From Streptomyces iconiensis (GTDB lineage Bacteria > Actinomycetota > Actinomycetes > Streptomycetales > Streptomycetaceae), in NCBI RefSeq assembly GCF_028657195.3, contig NZ_JANCPR020000006.1, forward strand, positions 62,001 to 126,000: DNA of 64,000 nt, in the 5' to 3' direction. The first letter of the stretch is position 1, and each line of letters starts with the position of its first letter. The notes below the pieces were generated by a model. That model did not search any database, was not told where the DNA came from, and saw only the letters and a program-made list of their open reading frames with translations. Of the stretch, positions 35,136-44,344 are shown in pieces. Made by a program: the position numbers and the translations under genes.

Positions 35136-35296
35136 GAGGCAGTGCGTTCCGCTCGCGTTGTGCCGTCTATGTCTCGTTCGCACCGTGTCGTGACCGTCCC
35201 GGTCGTATTGCGTCGCATTCCATGCGTATGCGTGCACGTCACATACCAAGCCACCGCCATCCCCTCACTCTCTGGAGCAGAGGAGTATCTACCGCC

Positions 35297-36175
35297 ATGG
35301 ATCCCGTCCTCTCTGATTCTGTCCTCCCCGCGCATGACTCCCGCCCCGTCGCCGTGGTCGGTGCCGGCACTCTGGGGCGCCGTATCGCGCTCATGTTGGC
35401 GTCCCGGGGCGGCACCGTCCGTATCCATGACCCCTCGGCCGCACAACGCGACGCGGCGGAGGAGTACGTGCGCCAGACACTTCCGGGGGTGGTCGCCGCG
35501 CGCGAAGGCGCCTCACCCGGGGCGGTCCGTACGACCGGTGATCTGGCCTCCGCTTTAGCCGACGCGTGGCTGGTCATTGAGGCCGTGCCGGAGGAACTGG
35601 GCCTGAAACGCCGGGTCTTCGGCGACCTGGACCGCCTATCGCCCCCGGACGCGGTGCTGGCCAGCAACTCGTCCTCGTTCGCCAGCCGCTTGCTCATCGA
35701 TCACGTCACCCGCCCCCAACGGGTCATGAACGCCCACTTCTACATGCCCCCCGAGCAGAACGTTGTCGAGATCATGACCTGCGGCCACACACGTCGCGCC
35801 CTCCTCGACCATCTCCTCACCGTCCTTCCCAGCTACGGCCTTCATCCTTTCGAGGCTCGTCAGGAGAGCACCGGCTTCATCAACAACCGGATCTGGGCAG
35901 CCATCAAACGAGAAGCGCTCCAGGTCGTCGCCGACGGTGTCGCCACGGCTCAGGAGGTCGACCGCCTCATCGAGCTGAACACCGGGGCGCCTGGCCCCTT
36001 TCGAGCGATGGATGCCATCGGCCTCGATGTCGTCCTGGCCATCGAGAACCACTACGCCAGCCAGAATCCGCACCTCCCCAGCTCGCCCCGCACCCTCCTC
36101 CACACCTATGTGGACATGGGGCATCTCGGCGTGAAGACGGGACGCGGCTTCTACGACGACTACCCCAACCCTTGA
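35297..36175 (+). CDS. 3-hydroxyacyl-CoA dehydrogenase family protein
   Basis: A 292-residue enzyme with a Rossmann fold (VAVVGAGTLGRRIALMLASR), VIEAVPEELGLKRRVFGDLD, SNSSSFASRLLI, then the catalytic histidine in VMNAHFYMPPEQNVVEIMTC and asparagine in STGFINNRIWAAIKREALQV. The C-terminal domain ends VKTGRGFYDDY. Length fits a single 3-hydroxybutyryl-CoA dehydrogenase-like enzyme. ATG 35297 has AGAGGAG twelve bases upstream, slightly long. It probably works near the decarboxylase in acyl or ketone metabolism. Confidence 0.92.
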   Translation: MDPVLSDSVLPAHDSRPVAVVGAGTLGRRIALMLASRGGTVRIHDPSAAQRDAAEEYVRQTLPGVVAAREGASPGAVRTTGDLASALADAWLVIEAVPEELGLKRRVFGDLDRLSPPDAVLASNSSSFASRLLIDHVTRPQRVMNAHFYMPPEQNVVEIMTCGHTRRALLDHLLTVLPSYGLHPFEARQESTGFINNRIWAAIKREALQVVADGVATAQEVDRLIELNTGAPGPFRAMDAIGLDVVLAIENHYASQNPHLPSSPRTLLHTYVDMGHLGVKTGRGFYDDYPNP

Positions 36176-36272
36176 TCACTCCGGTCTCTCACCGCCCCCG
36201 TCCCCCTGTCACACCGGAGCGGCCTCGCGGGTCAGCCCTATGACATGCCGTGGACGGAGGGGGACCTGAGCA

Positions 36273-37154
36273 ATGGAAGAAAACGAATCTCTGGCGAAAC
36301 GCTTCGAGGAACACCGTGGCCGCCTGCACGCCGTGGCCTATCGCCTGCTCGGGTCGTCGGGGGAGGCAGAGGACGCGGTGCAGGAAGGCTGGCTCCGGTT
36401 GAGCGGCGCTGACACCGACGAGGTGGAGAACCTGAGCGGATGGCTCACGACGGTCGTCGGCCGGATCTCCCTCAACATGCTGCGCGCGCGTGACACGCGC
36501 CGCGAAGACCCCTGGGGCACCCACGGGCCGGATGCCGACGTACCGCATGAGGACGGCGCGGGGCCCGAGGACCATGCGGTGCTCACCGACTCGATCGGTG
36601 TGGCGCTGCTGGTGGTTCTCGACACCCTTACTCCCGCTGAGCGTCTCGTGTTCGTGCTGCACGACCTCTTCTCCGTTCCTTTCGACAGCATCGCGCCCAT
36701 CGTGGAGCGCTCCACGGTCGCCACCCGGCAGTTGGCCAGCCGGGCACGCCGCCGCCTACGCGGCGCGTCACGCGACTCCCCTATCGAGTCGGCCCGCCAG
36801 CGAAAGGTGGTGGAAGCCTTCCTCGCGGCCTCCCGCGGCGGCGACTTCACCTCCTTGCTCACCTTGCTCGACCCGGACGTCGTGCTTCGCATCGACGGCG
36901 CCGCCGCCAGCACGGGCGCACAGGGTGCGCGCGGTGCGACCGCCGTCGCCAACGTGTTCGCCGGCCGAGCCAAGGCAGCACGGCCCGCGTACATCGACGG
37001 CAAGGTCGGGCTGGTCTGGTCAGCTGACGGACGGCCCCGCGTCGTCTTCGGCTTCACCCTCACCGGAGAAAGGATCGCCGCGATAGACATGCGTGCCGAC
37101 CCCGGCCACCTCAGCGAACTGAGCCTTGAACTCATCACCACCCCTGACCCGTGA
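36273..37154 (+). CDS. ECF sigma factor with SnoaL-like tail (SigJ-like)
   Basis: A 293-residue sigma factor. Region 2 is HAVAYRLLGSSGEAEDAVQE and WLRLSGADTDEVENLSGWLT; region 4 is LLVVLDTLTPAERLVFVLHD and IVERSTVATRQLASRARRRL. The tail (KVVEAFLAASRGGDFTSLLT, VFGFTLTGERIAAIDMRADP) is SnoaL-like, but the ECF41 hallmark motifs WLPEP, DGGG and NPDKL are not conserved, so it is a relative rather than a standard ECF41 member. No separate anti-sigma gene is seen. A VOC pseudogene and an NmrA-like SDR lie downstream. ATG 36273 starts after GGAGGGGGACCTGAGCA. Confidence 0.9.
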   Translation: MEENESLAKRFEEHRGRLHAVAYRLLGSSGEAEDAVQEGWLRLSGADTDEVENLSGWLTTVVGRISLNMLRARDTRREDPWGTHGPDADVPHEDGAGPEDHAVLTDSIGVALLVVLDTLTPAERLVFVLHDLFSVPFDSIAPIVERSTVATRQLASRARRRLRGASRDSPIESARQRKVVEAFLAASRGGDFTSLLTLLDPDVVLRIDGAAASTGAQGARGATAVANVFAGRAKAARPAYIDGKVGLVWSADGRPRVVFGFTLTGERIAAIDMRADPGHLSELSLELITTPDP

Positions 37155-38047
37155 CCCCTGACCTCCGACCGTCACAGGGAATTGCGGACGGGGGACCGCC
37201 ACTAGGAATTGCGGGCGGACGGGCGGACGGGCGCGGCGACTGCGGTCGCCGGCACGGCGGTAGCGGGGAAGGGATAGCGGGACCGGCGGTATCGGGAGGG
37301 GAGGGGTAGGGGTAGGGGGCCAGGCAGGGCCGGGGCGTGCTTAGTTGAGCTGGGCTAAGCAGTGGGGAGGCTGGGGCCTTGGCGTGTGGCGTGTGGTGGG
37401 TGACGTGGGGGGCGGGGACTGGGCACCGCGCCTCGCAACGGCGGGGTACTTCCCGCACCGTCCGGTGGGGCGGGGAAGCGCCGGTCGCCGCTGCTCCGCA
37501 GGGGCGCCCTCCCCTACCTTGCGACGCACGGCATCGGACCTCGCTCTCCGATCCAGCCTGATCCAAATGAGAGACCCCAGCGTGGGCCGGAGGGCAGGGA
37601 GCACCCAACTCTGAGGGCCCGAGGCCGGTCGGGCTGGGGCACCCCGGCTGCCGGGGGTGCCGGGGTGGGAGTTCGTGAGCTATTCGAGGGCTTGGTGAGC
37701 AGTGGGCCCCCAACTCGCCCGTGCCGGTGAGCGTTTGGCCTTGGCCGCCTTGGCCGCCTTGGCCGCCTTGGCCGCCTTGGCCGCCTTGGCCGCCTTGGCC
37801 GCTTGGACCGCATGGGTCTCCTGAGCCCCTTGGGCCGCTTGCACCGCCTGGGCCAAGTGGGCCGCTTGCACTGCCTGGGCCGAGCGGGCAGCGGTGCTGC
37901 GACGCCGTAGGCTTGCCATGCCTCGGCGGTCAGTTGGCTCTCAGGTTTTGGAGGGCCGCCGAGGCCGGGGGCGGTGGAGGGCCGAGCCAGCACGAGGCCG
38001 CTGGGCAACACGGGCGTTCGCGGAAGCGGAAGTGGCGGCGGGAACGG
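37155..38047. other. Gene-poor region with tandem repeats
   Basis: No gene is supported in 893 bases. A 9-bp repeat (GGCCGCCTT, about seven copies at 37741-37803) is followed by degenerate copies of TGGGCCGCTTGCACCGCC to about 37890. Short hairpins occur near 37620-37665. A minus-strand Ala/Lys-rich frame (37919-37680) is a translation of the repeat, and I do not call it a gene. Confidence 0.6.
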
Positions 38048-38398
38048 TCAGGGCATCTGGATGAGCCCGAAGACATTGCCGTCCGCATCACTGACCTGGG
38101 TGATGAGCTTGGCGCCGCCCAGGTCCTCTATGTCCTGGACTGTCTGCTCTCCGCCCACACGCAGAGCGGCCACGTGGCCCGGATGTCTGCGACGTGCCAG
38201 TAGAAGACGGGGCCCGGCACTCCCTTGGAGTGCACGTTCGGATCGAGCCTGACGTCCTGCCCTCATGCGGTGGCCGACGTAGTGCGGCGCGTCCATGGAC
38301 GGTTCCATGCCCAAGAGCTGATCGGCCAGCCCCTTTGCTTGCGCGAGGTCTTCGACGGGCCAGATAGCTGTCTTCATGCCTTCGTCCACTGCACTCAC
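38048..38398 (-). pseudogene. VOC/glyoxalase-like protein with two compensating frameshifts
   Basis: The frame begins at GTG 38398 behind GAGGAG with MKTAIWPVEDLAQAKGLADQ and ends with DADGNVFGLIQMP, both typical of small VOC-family proteins. Between about 38263 and 38173 the frame is wrong; the alternative frame there reads QDVRLDPNVHSKGVPGPVFY, exactly the missing VOC core. A one-base insertion near 38263 and a one-base loss near 38173 explain it. The overall frame stays open, so a protein of about 116 residues with a scrambled core could still be made. Sequence error is possible. Confidence 0.75.
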
Positions 38399-38568
38399 GT
38401 GTGCTCCTCGTATGCGGCGCTCAACGTTGCGGTCGTTGCCGGGCGTTCGTCCCTCAGCTATATGACCCGTCGGAGCAACGGAGTGTGACCGTCTCGCCGC
38501 TGTCACATCTCCGGCTCGGCGCGGGTCATATCAGTGACCGCCCGCAACTCCGAGAGAGAAGAGAGACG

Positions 38569-39339
38569 ATGACCTCACCGATTCTGGTCACCGGCGGCAC
38601 AGGGACACTTGGACGACTCCTGGTGCCACGCCTCACCGACGCGGGTCGCCAGGTGCGCGTGCTCAGCCGAAGCCGTTACGAGAGCGGAGACGGAGCCGAG
38701 TTCGTTCAGGGAGACCTGGCCAAGGGAGAAGCACTCGAATCCGCTGTCGACGGCGTGCGGGTCATCGTGCACTGTGCGAGCGACAAGAGGGGCGACGCCC
38801 AGGCGACCCGCAATCTTGTGCGCGCGGTCTCTTCGCACTCGCCCGCACCGCACTTGGTGTACGTCTCCATAGTGGGAGTCGACCGCATCTCCCTGGGCTA
38901 CTTCCGCTCCAAGCTCGAATCCGAACGCATCGTGGCCGACTCCGGCCTGCCGTGGACGACCCTGCGCGCCACTCAGTTCTACGACCTGATCCTGAAGGGA
39001 GTCAGCTCCGCCGCGAAGCTTCCCCTTGTGCCCATACCGTCCGGCTTCCGTGTCCAGCCGCTCGACGCCGATGAAGTGGCAGCCAGGCTCGCCGACATAG
39101 CCCTCGACCCCCACCCCGCAGGACGAGCACCCGACATCGCGGGGCCGGAAGCAACGACCGCCGCAGACCTCCTCCGCACCTACCTGCACACCACAGGCCG
39201 CCCGAACCGCAAGATTCTTTCCCTCCGAATGCCGGGCACCCGTGCCATCCGTAACGGCACGCTTCTCCCTCAAGGGCCCCTCCACACCACCACCCGCACA
39301 TGGTCCGACTTCCTCGCCAAGACCCCTGCACCCGCCTGA
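38569..39339 (+). CDS. NmrA-like SDR, paralog of 25970-26797
   Basis: A 256-residue NAD(P)-binding protein: ILVTGGTGTLGRLLVPRLTD, VLSRSRYESGDGAEFVQGDL, VHCASDKRGDAQATRNLVRA and PHLVYVSIVGVDRISLGYFR, then TLRATQFYDLILKGV. It is clearly similar to the SDR near the first sigma factor. ATG 38569 follows an AGAGAAGAGAGACG site. With the sigma factor at 36273-37154 it looks like a second copy of a sigma-SDR module, with a VOC relic and a repeat region inserted between the parts. Confidence 0.9.
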   Translation: MTSPILVTGGTGTLGRLLVPRLTDAGRQVRVLSRSRYESGDGAEFVQGDLAKGEALESAVDGVRVIVHCASDKRGDAQATRNLVRAVSSHSPAPHLVYVSIVGVDRISLGYFRSKLESERIVADSGLPWTTLRATQFYDLILKGVSSAAKLPLVPIPSGFRVQPLDADEVAARLADIALDPHPAGRAPDIAGPEATTAADLLRTYLHTTGRPNRKILSLRMPGTRAIRNGTLLPQGPLHTTTRTWSDFLAKTPAPA

Positions 39340-40010
39340 GCCTCCGTGCCACGGTGTGGCCGCTGCCCCGCGATGGGCCCGCTTCGCCGGGGGAGCTTGC
39401 CTACGATCACCCCCTGACCCGGCAGCCACCACTGGATGCCCGCCCGGCAACCGAACGGCCCAAGCCGCTCGATCCGAGTCCAAGTCCGCGAAGGCCGCGC
39501 ACAGTCCGACCCAAGCCCGAATTCCGATTCCGAAGCCCGGCTCCACACCGAGGGCCAAGCCCAGGTCCAAACCCAGGCCCAAATCCAGGCCCAAATCCAG
39601 GCCCAAATCCGAGCCTGAGCGCCGCTCAGCTCGGGCCTCGTAGCGGCGCTTGTTGCCGGTGATCCCGGTACGTGTGCCGGTGCTCGCGTCATGCTCACGA
39701 AGCCTTGCCGCGACGCGGGTCGACTCCATTGGGGCCGTCCGCAGGGTGGCCGCGGAACGCGTCACGCACGACATCGCACTGTCCGCCTGATCCGTCGGGG
39801 TCGCGGAGACGGGGTGCTTCGGGGGTCCGATGCTTCGTATCGGGCTCGGTCTGGTTCTTTGACCGACTGCCTCACCCTGCCCGGTCCCACCCTGCCCGGT
39901 CCCACCCGCCCCTGCCCTGCCCGCTCGTCTCCGCGTCGCCCGTCTGCGTCTTGCCTGGCCGGTGTCGGTCTGGGGCGTATCGCCGTGCCCCGCGCGGAGT
40001 AGTGCGACTC
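39340..40010. other. Gene-poor region with 12-bp repeats
   Basis: I see no gene in 671 bases. AGGCCCAAATCC is repeated three times exactly (39575-39610) with a diverged copy before it, and CCCTGCCCGGTCCCA is duplicated near 39887-39915. Confidence 0.6.
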
Positions 40011-40361
40011 TCAGGCGGTCGGTCCCGAGCCGCCCCGGCCCGTCTGCCAGCCCTGGCGCAGGGCGCTGGCGCACCAGCCGATGAGCACGGCGTTCACCAG
40101 GGCTCCGATGATGACGGGAATGACGAACATGGACACGTCGTCCGGGAGCACGATCATGATCATGCTTACGGGCGCGGTCGCGATCAACGGCCACACTCCG
40201 GCGAGGGAGGCGTCGGCGGTGTCACGAGAGCTCTCCACCAGGGCCCAGATCAACAGGCCAGCGCATACAGCGAGATAGACGCGAGCGAGAACCGTGCTGA
40301 GCGCTCTGCGCAGGAAGCGTCCAAAGCGCTGGGCGGGACGGGAGGAAGCGGAATCGGTCAT
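40011..40361 (-). CDS. SCO4225-family membrane protein
   Basis: A 116-residue protein with three hydrophobic segments (VYLAVCAGLLIWALVESSRD, GVWPLIATAPVSMIMIVLP, FVIPVIIGALVNAVLIGWCA). The arrangement around ARVYLAVCAGLLIWALV and ASLAGVWPLIATAPVS matches the streptomycete SCO4225-type membrane proteins of unknown function. ATG 40361 has AAGGAG upstream, so it is preferred to ATG 40391 and to the start at 40610. Confidence 0.82.
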   Translation of the reverse strand: MTDSASSRPAQRFGRFLRRALSTVLARVYLAVCAGLLIWALVESSRDTADASLAGVWPLIATAPVSMIMIVLPDDVSMFVIPVIIGALVNAVLIGWCASALRQGWQTGRGGSGPTA

Positions 40362-40673
40362 GGCGGTGGGCTCCTTATGCGCGGTGCTCATGGTTTCAAC
40401 GTTCGTCTCACTGGCGGATCGGACCGGACTGGTTCGGACGGGGCGGGACCGTGCCCGACTCGCTCCGTGCCGGACTGACCTGGACCGGGCGGACCTGCAC
40501 GGCGGTGCACCGGCCGCGGCACGGCACATCAGTTGCGCTCGGCCACACAGCCGCACGGCACCAGGTTCGAAACGGGACAGTCGTGGGTCAGCCCAGACAG
40601 AGCAGGGCAAGACAGGACGGACAGGACGGGGCAGGGGGACAGAGGAGGGGGACAGAGCAGGCAGGGGAGGGGG
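40362..40673. other. Spacer with G-rich tract
   Basis: This 312-base spacer has no gene. At 40628-40673 the plus strand has five runs of at least four G within 46 bases, directly beyond the response-regulator stop, and could form a G-quadruplex. ACAGGAC repeats lie beside it. Confidence 0.5.
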
Positions 40674-41357
40674 TCAGCTGTGCGGTCTCGGTGGGTTTGC
40701 CCGGGCGAGGCCCAGGTCGTAGGCGAGGATCGTCGCCTGCACTCGGTCGCGCAGTTCCAGCTTGCGCAGCAGCCCGTTCACATGGGACTTGACGGTGCCG
40801 ACGGTGATGTCGAGTTCCTCGGCGATCTCCGCGTTGTTCAGTCCCGAGGCGACCAGGGTGAGGACGAAGCGTTCACGGGCGGTCAGCCGGTCCAGGACCG
40901 ACGAGTCGTGGCCGGGTCGCCGTCCCGCGGAAGGTCCGGCGGCGTAGTGACCGATGAGGCGGCGGGTCGCCGAAGGGGCGAGGACACTCTCGCCCGTGGC
41001 CACGACCCGGATGCCGTGCAGCAGTTCGGCGGCCTGTACGTCCTTGAGGAGGAACCCGGATGCGCCGGCACGTAGGGCGTCGAAGACGTAGGCGTCGAGG
41101 TCGAAGGTGGTGAGTACCAGAACGCGGGACGGGTTCTCGCGCCCGGTGAGGATCCGGGTGGCGGCGATGCCGTCGAGGCCGGGCATGCGTACGTCCATGA
41201 CGATCACGTCAGGCGCGAGCCGTTCGGCGAGGCTCACCGCTTCGGCGCCGTCGCCGGCCTCGCCGACGACCGTCATGTCCTCCTCGGCGTCGATGACGGC
41301 GGCGAAGCCCGCCCGCACGACGATCTGGTCGTCCACGACCATCACCGTCAGGGTCAT
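40674..41357 (-). CDS. NarL/LuxR-family response regulator
   Basis: A 227-residue regulator. The receiver has VMVVDDQIVVRAGFAAVIDA and the phosphoacceptor in VIVMDVRMPGLDG; the lysine is in ASGFLLKDVQAAEL. The C-terminal LuxR helix-turn-helix is LTARERFVLTLVASGLNNAE and TVGTVKSHVNGLLRKLELRD. Start ATG 41357 overlaps the kinase stop (ATGA), so the pair is translated together. Targets are unknown. Confidence 0.94.
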   Translation of the reverse strand: MTLTVMVVDDQIVVRAGFAAVIDAEEDMTVVGEAGDGAEAVSLAERLAPDVIVMDVRMPGLDGIAATRILTGRENPSRVLVLTTFDLDAYVFDALRAGASGFLLKDVQAAELLHGIRVVATGESVLAPSATRRLIGHYAAGPSAGRRPGHDSSVLDRLTARERFVLTLVASGLNNAEIAEELDITVGTVKSHVNGLLRKLELRDRVQATILAYDLGLARANPPRPHS

Positions 41358-43696
41358 CGGGCTTCCTCCTCGTCTCCCCGGCGCGGGGTGGTGGACCCGT
41401 CGCTCGGGATGGTGGTCAGGGGCAGGCGCAACAGGAGCGTGCCCGGCTGTTCGATGGCCAGGGTGCCACCGAGCGGCGCGACCCGTGCCTCCAGCCGCTC
41501 CCTCGCGGGGAGGCGGATGGCGCGGGGGACGCCGGTCGCGGTGAGGGTCAGGTCCTGGCCCTCGGTGTCGAACACGAGGGTGGCAGGGTCGTCGCCACCG
41601 GCCTTCAGCACGGTCTCGGCAGCGCGGTAGGCGGCGAGGTCCACCCCTGACGGCAGCCGCTCGGGCACCCGTTCGGTGAGCCGTACCTCCACCTGTCGGC
41701 CGGTGGCTCGGGTCTGGTGGGCGAGCAGGTCGAGGGCCTGGAGCGTGGGCTGTGGCTGGAGCTCGCCGTACTGTTCCCCGGCCCGGACCGTCTCCAGCAG
41801 GGCCCGCATGGCGGCCAGCGCTTTGCGTGCGCGCTTCGCCGTCTCCGGGAGCCGTCCCGCGTCCGCCTGCTCGACCACCTCGGCCGTGCGGGCCAGCACG
41901 GTTGTCTCCAGGCCGACGGTGATGCGGCGGCGTTCGGCCCATGCGTCCCGTACGGCCTCCTCCGTCCATGTGGCCACACGGTTCTCCTGCGTGTCCTGGG
42001 CGGCTTGCCGGCGCCTCCCGTACCGGGTGCCGGCGTACCAGGAGGCGGCAGCCGCCAGCGCCGCCGCTGCGGTCGTGATAGCGGCGACCGCCCAGGCAGA
42101 TGTGGCGGTTCCACGGTCGAGTACGGCGACGGTCACCGCAGCCGCGTGCACAAGGGCGGCAACGACGGGGAGGACGAAACGCGGTACGCCCACGTTCTGG
42201 CCGCGCGCCGCCACCGTGGTGAGCGCGACACAGGTAGCGAGCATGCTCAGGCCGGGCGGCAGGAGCACCGGCCCCGTGTACTCGCTCACGGACATCGCCG
42301 CAGGCCAGGCCCCGGTGAGGACAAGTAGTGCGCTCAGTGCTGTACGGGGAGCCCGTCGCAGCCACAGCAGCGCGAGCGCCTGTGCTGTGGCGAGCAGCGC
42401 GAAAAGCGCGCCGGCGGAGACGCCGGGCCCGGTCGGCGTCGTGTTCCTCTGGATGACGAGGAACGGCAGCAGCGGCTGGAAGCACAGACCCGCGGCGGCG
42501 ACGAACTGTGCGAGACGGTACGTGCGCGGAACGGCTGCCACAGGTGACGCCGCGGTCCGTCCCGGCAGGAGCGCCCGTACCTCCCAGCCCCCATCCGGTG
42601 TGGGCCCACTGGTGAGCGTGCCGCCCGCCTCCCGCGCCCGGCCGCGCAGAAGGTTCTGGCCGCGCCCGCCGCCCAGTCCTTCACCGCGCGGTGTACGAGC
42701 GGAGGAGGCGTCCGGCGGATCGTTGTGCACTACTAGTTCCGTGTGCGTGTCCCCATAGGTGCATCGCACGGTGGTGGGGGCGCCGGAGGCATGGCGTACT
42801 GCGTTGGTCAGCGCCTCGCGGACGATTCCGTACACGGCATCCCCGATGGAGCCTTCAGGCAGCGCGTCGGTCTGGCTGGTCACCGGCTGGCCGAGGGCGC
42901 GGAAACCGGCCACGAGTTCCCGTAGCCGCTCCTCCGGCAGCGGCAGGTCGTCCGACGAGGGCGCGGGCGCCCTGACCGCGCTCAGCGCCCGCGTCACCTC
43001 GCGGCCTGTCTCGGCGGCGAACCGCACCGCCTGCTCGGCCAGTTCCGGGCGGCGCTCACGCAATCCGAGCGCCGCCTCAACCGTCACGACCACCGCCGTC
43101 AGGTGGTGAGCGCTGACGTCGTGCAACTCCCTCTCCATCCGGCCCCGTTCCGCCGCCGGAAGCCGGTGCCGTTCGGTCTCGGCCCGGCGCAGACGGCGCT
43201 CGGCGGCCTCCCGGGCGCTCCGCTGCCGCCGCACCTGAAGCCCCGTGCCGGTGGCGGCTGCGTAGAGCAGGGCTGTGAGGACAAGATCGAGCCCCTGGCT
43301 GCCGCCGAGTCCGTGCAGGCTCAGGCCGTGCACGAGCTGCCAGACCACCAGCGTGGCCACACACAGCAGCCCGGTGGTGGTGTCCCGTTCGGCGGCAACC
43401 GTGAACAGGGCCAGTGCGACACCGGCGGTACCGAGCACAGCCACGGCGCCGGCGGGCAGCGGCCCGGCGCCGACCGCGCACGCGGCGGCGACCAGGATGA
43501 GGACGGGCACCGGGTGAGTGCGGCGGGCCATGAGCGCGGCGGCGACCAGGCCGCCGACGAGGGCGACCGAGAGGAGTTCCGCCGCCGTCGGCGCGCCCCC
43601 GCGCAGCAGCGCGAACCCGGGCCACGCCACGGCCTGGGCGCCGAGCAGCAGGGCCGGGAGGAGCCGGTCGTCGGTTCGTTCCTTCAGGTGCCTCAT
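41354..43696 (-). CDS. Double-module sensor histidine kinase (HisKA_3 type)
   Basis: A 780-residue protein made of two similar modules. Module 1: about five to six hydrophobic helices, then a canonical HisKA_3 site (MERELHDVSAHHLTAVVVTV, His about 192), IVREALTNAVRHASGAPTTV as N box, and a short G box (GEGLGGGRGQNLLRGRA). Module 2: a second set of about six helices (from near 385), then a degenerate site (ERRRITVGLETTVLARTAEV, about 588) with no histidine and an N-box-like stretch AAYRAAETVLKAGGDD lacking Asn. It pairs with the NarL-type regulator. The start is ATG 43696, adjacent to GTG 43699; no strong ribosome site is visible. Confidence 0.88.
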   Translation of the reverse strand: MRHLKERTDDRLLPALLLGAQAVAWPGFALLRGGAPTAAELLSVALVGGLVAAALMARRTHPVPVLILVAAACAVGAGPLPAGAVAVLGTAGVALALFTVAAERDTTTGLLCVATLVVWQLVHGLSLHGLGGSQGLDLVLTALLYAAATGTGLQVRRQRSAREAAERRLRRAETERHRLPAAERGRMERELHDVSAHHLTAVVVTVEAALGLRERRPELAEQAVRFAAETGREVTRALSAVRAPAPSSDDLPLPEERLRELVAGFRALGQPVTSQTDALPEGSIGDAVYGIVREALTNAVRHASGAPTTVRCTYGDTHTELVVHNDPPDASSARTPRGEGLGGGRGQNLLRGRAREAGGTLTSGPTPDGGWEVRALLPGRTAASPVAAVPRTYRLAQFVAAAGLCFQPLLPFLVIQRNTTPTGPGVSAGALFALLATAQALALLWLRRAPRTALSALLVLTGAWPAAMSVSEYTGPVLLPPGLSMLATCVALTTVAARGQNVGVPRFVLPVVAALVHAAAVTVAVLDRGTATSAWAVAAITTAAAALAAAASWYAGTRYGRRRQAAQDTQENRVATWTEEAVRDAWAERRRITVGLETTVLARTAEVVEQADAGRLPETAKRARKALAAMRALLETVRAGEQYGELQPQPTLQALDLLAHQTRATGRQVEVRLTERVPERLPSGVDLAAYRAAETVLKAGGDDPATLVFDTEGQDLTLTATGVPRAIRLPARERLEARVAPLGGTLAIEQPGTLLLRLPLTTIPSDGSTTPRRGDEEEAR

Positions 43697-44178
43697 CACG
43701 TGTATCAGGCTATGGACACACGGGGGCCAAGAGCATCGGGCCGCGGGTCGAGCACCGCCTCTAACCGGAGATATAGACCGTCCTCCCGCGCTCATCCCCG
43801 GTCGGTGCCCACCCCGATCGGTGCTCGCCCCCCGGTCGGTGCTCGCTCCCGATCGACGCCAGGTCCCGGTCGACCCCGGGCCGGGGCCGAGGCTTGGCCC
43901 CGGCCTCGCCCCCGGCCCCGGCCGCCTGTAGGGGCGGGCGAACGCCACGAGATGGGGGCGACTACTGGGGGAGCGTTCGGCACCGCGTACTTGTGGCGAC
44001 CCGTACGAGCTCGTGTCGGCCCTTATGGGAGGGAAGAAAACTGGCCCGTCGATTCCGTTGACTTCTAGTAGGCCGCTTCACCATTTCGCCACTTGACCCG
44101 CCAGTAGGGCATCGGAAGGAAGTAGCGCACCAGTAGGGGCACGAATCGCGTCGGCAGCGCGCCAGTAGCGCACGAGTA

Positions 44179-44206
44179 GGGCCCCACCGTCGTCGCGGTG
44201 GGGCCC
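44179..44206. terminator. Strong hairpin resembling the tRNA-Ser terminator
   Basis: GGGCCCCACC and GGTGGGGCCC pair perfectly over an 8-base loop. This hairpin and the following bases to about 44231 closely match the terminator and 3' flank of tRNA-Ser at 51561-51617, though no tRNA is present here. Confidence 0.7.
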
Positions 44207-44344
44207 TGTGTTCCCCCGGTGAGGCCGGGCGGTGAACGCACAGGAGGCGTACCTCGGAGGCGAAGGCGTGAGGCGTGCTCGCGAGGCGGCGTATTCGCGA
44301 GGCGCCGCACCCTATGCATCCCTTCACGCTTTCCAGGGCCCCTA

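Noticed and set aside
37680..37919. A 79-codon Ala/Lys-rich minus frame
   Set aside because: It is a translation of the 9-bp repeat; no conserved flanks or clear ribosome site support a gene.
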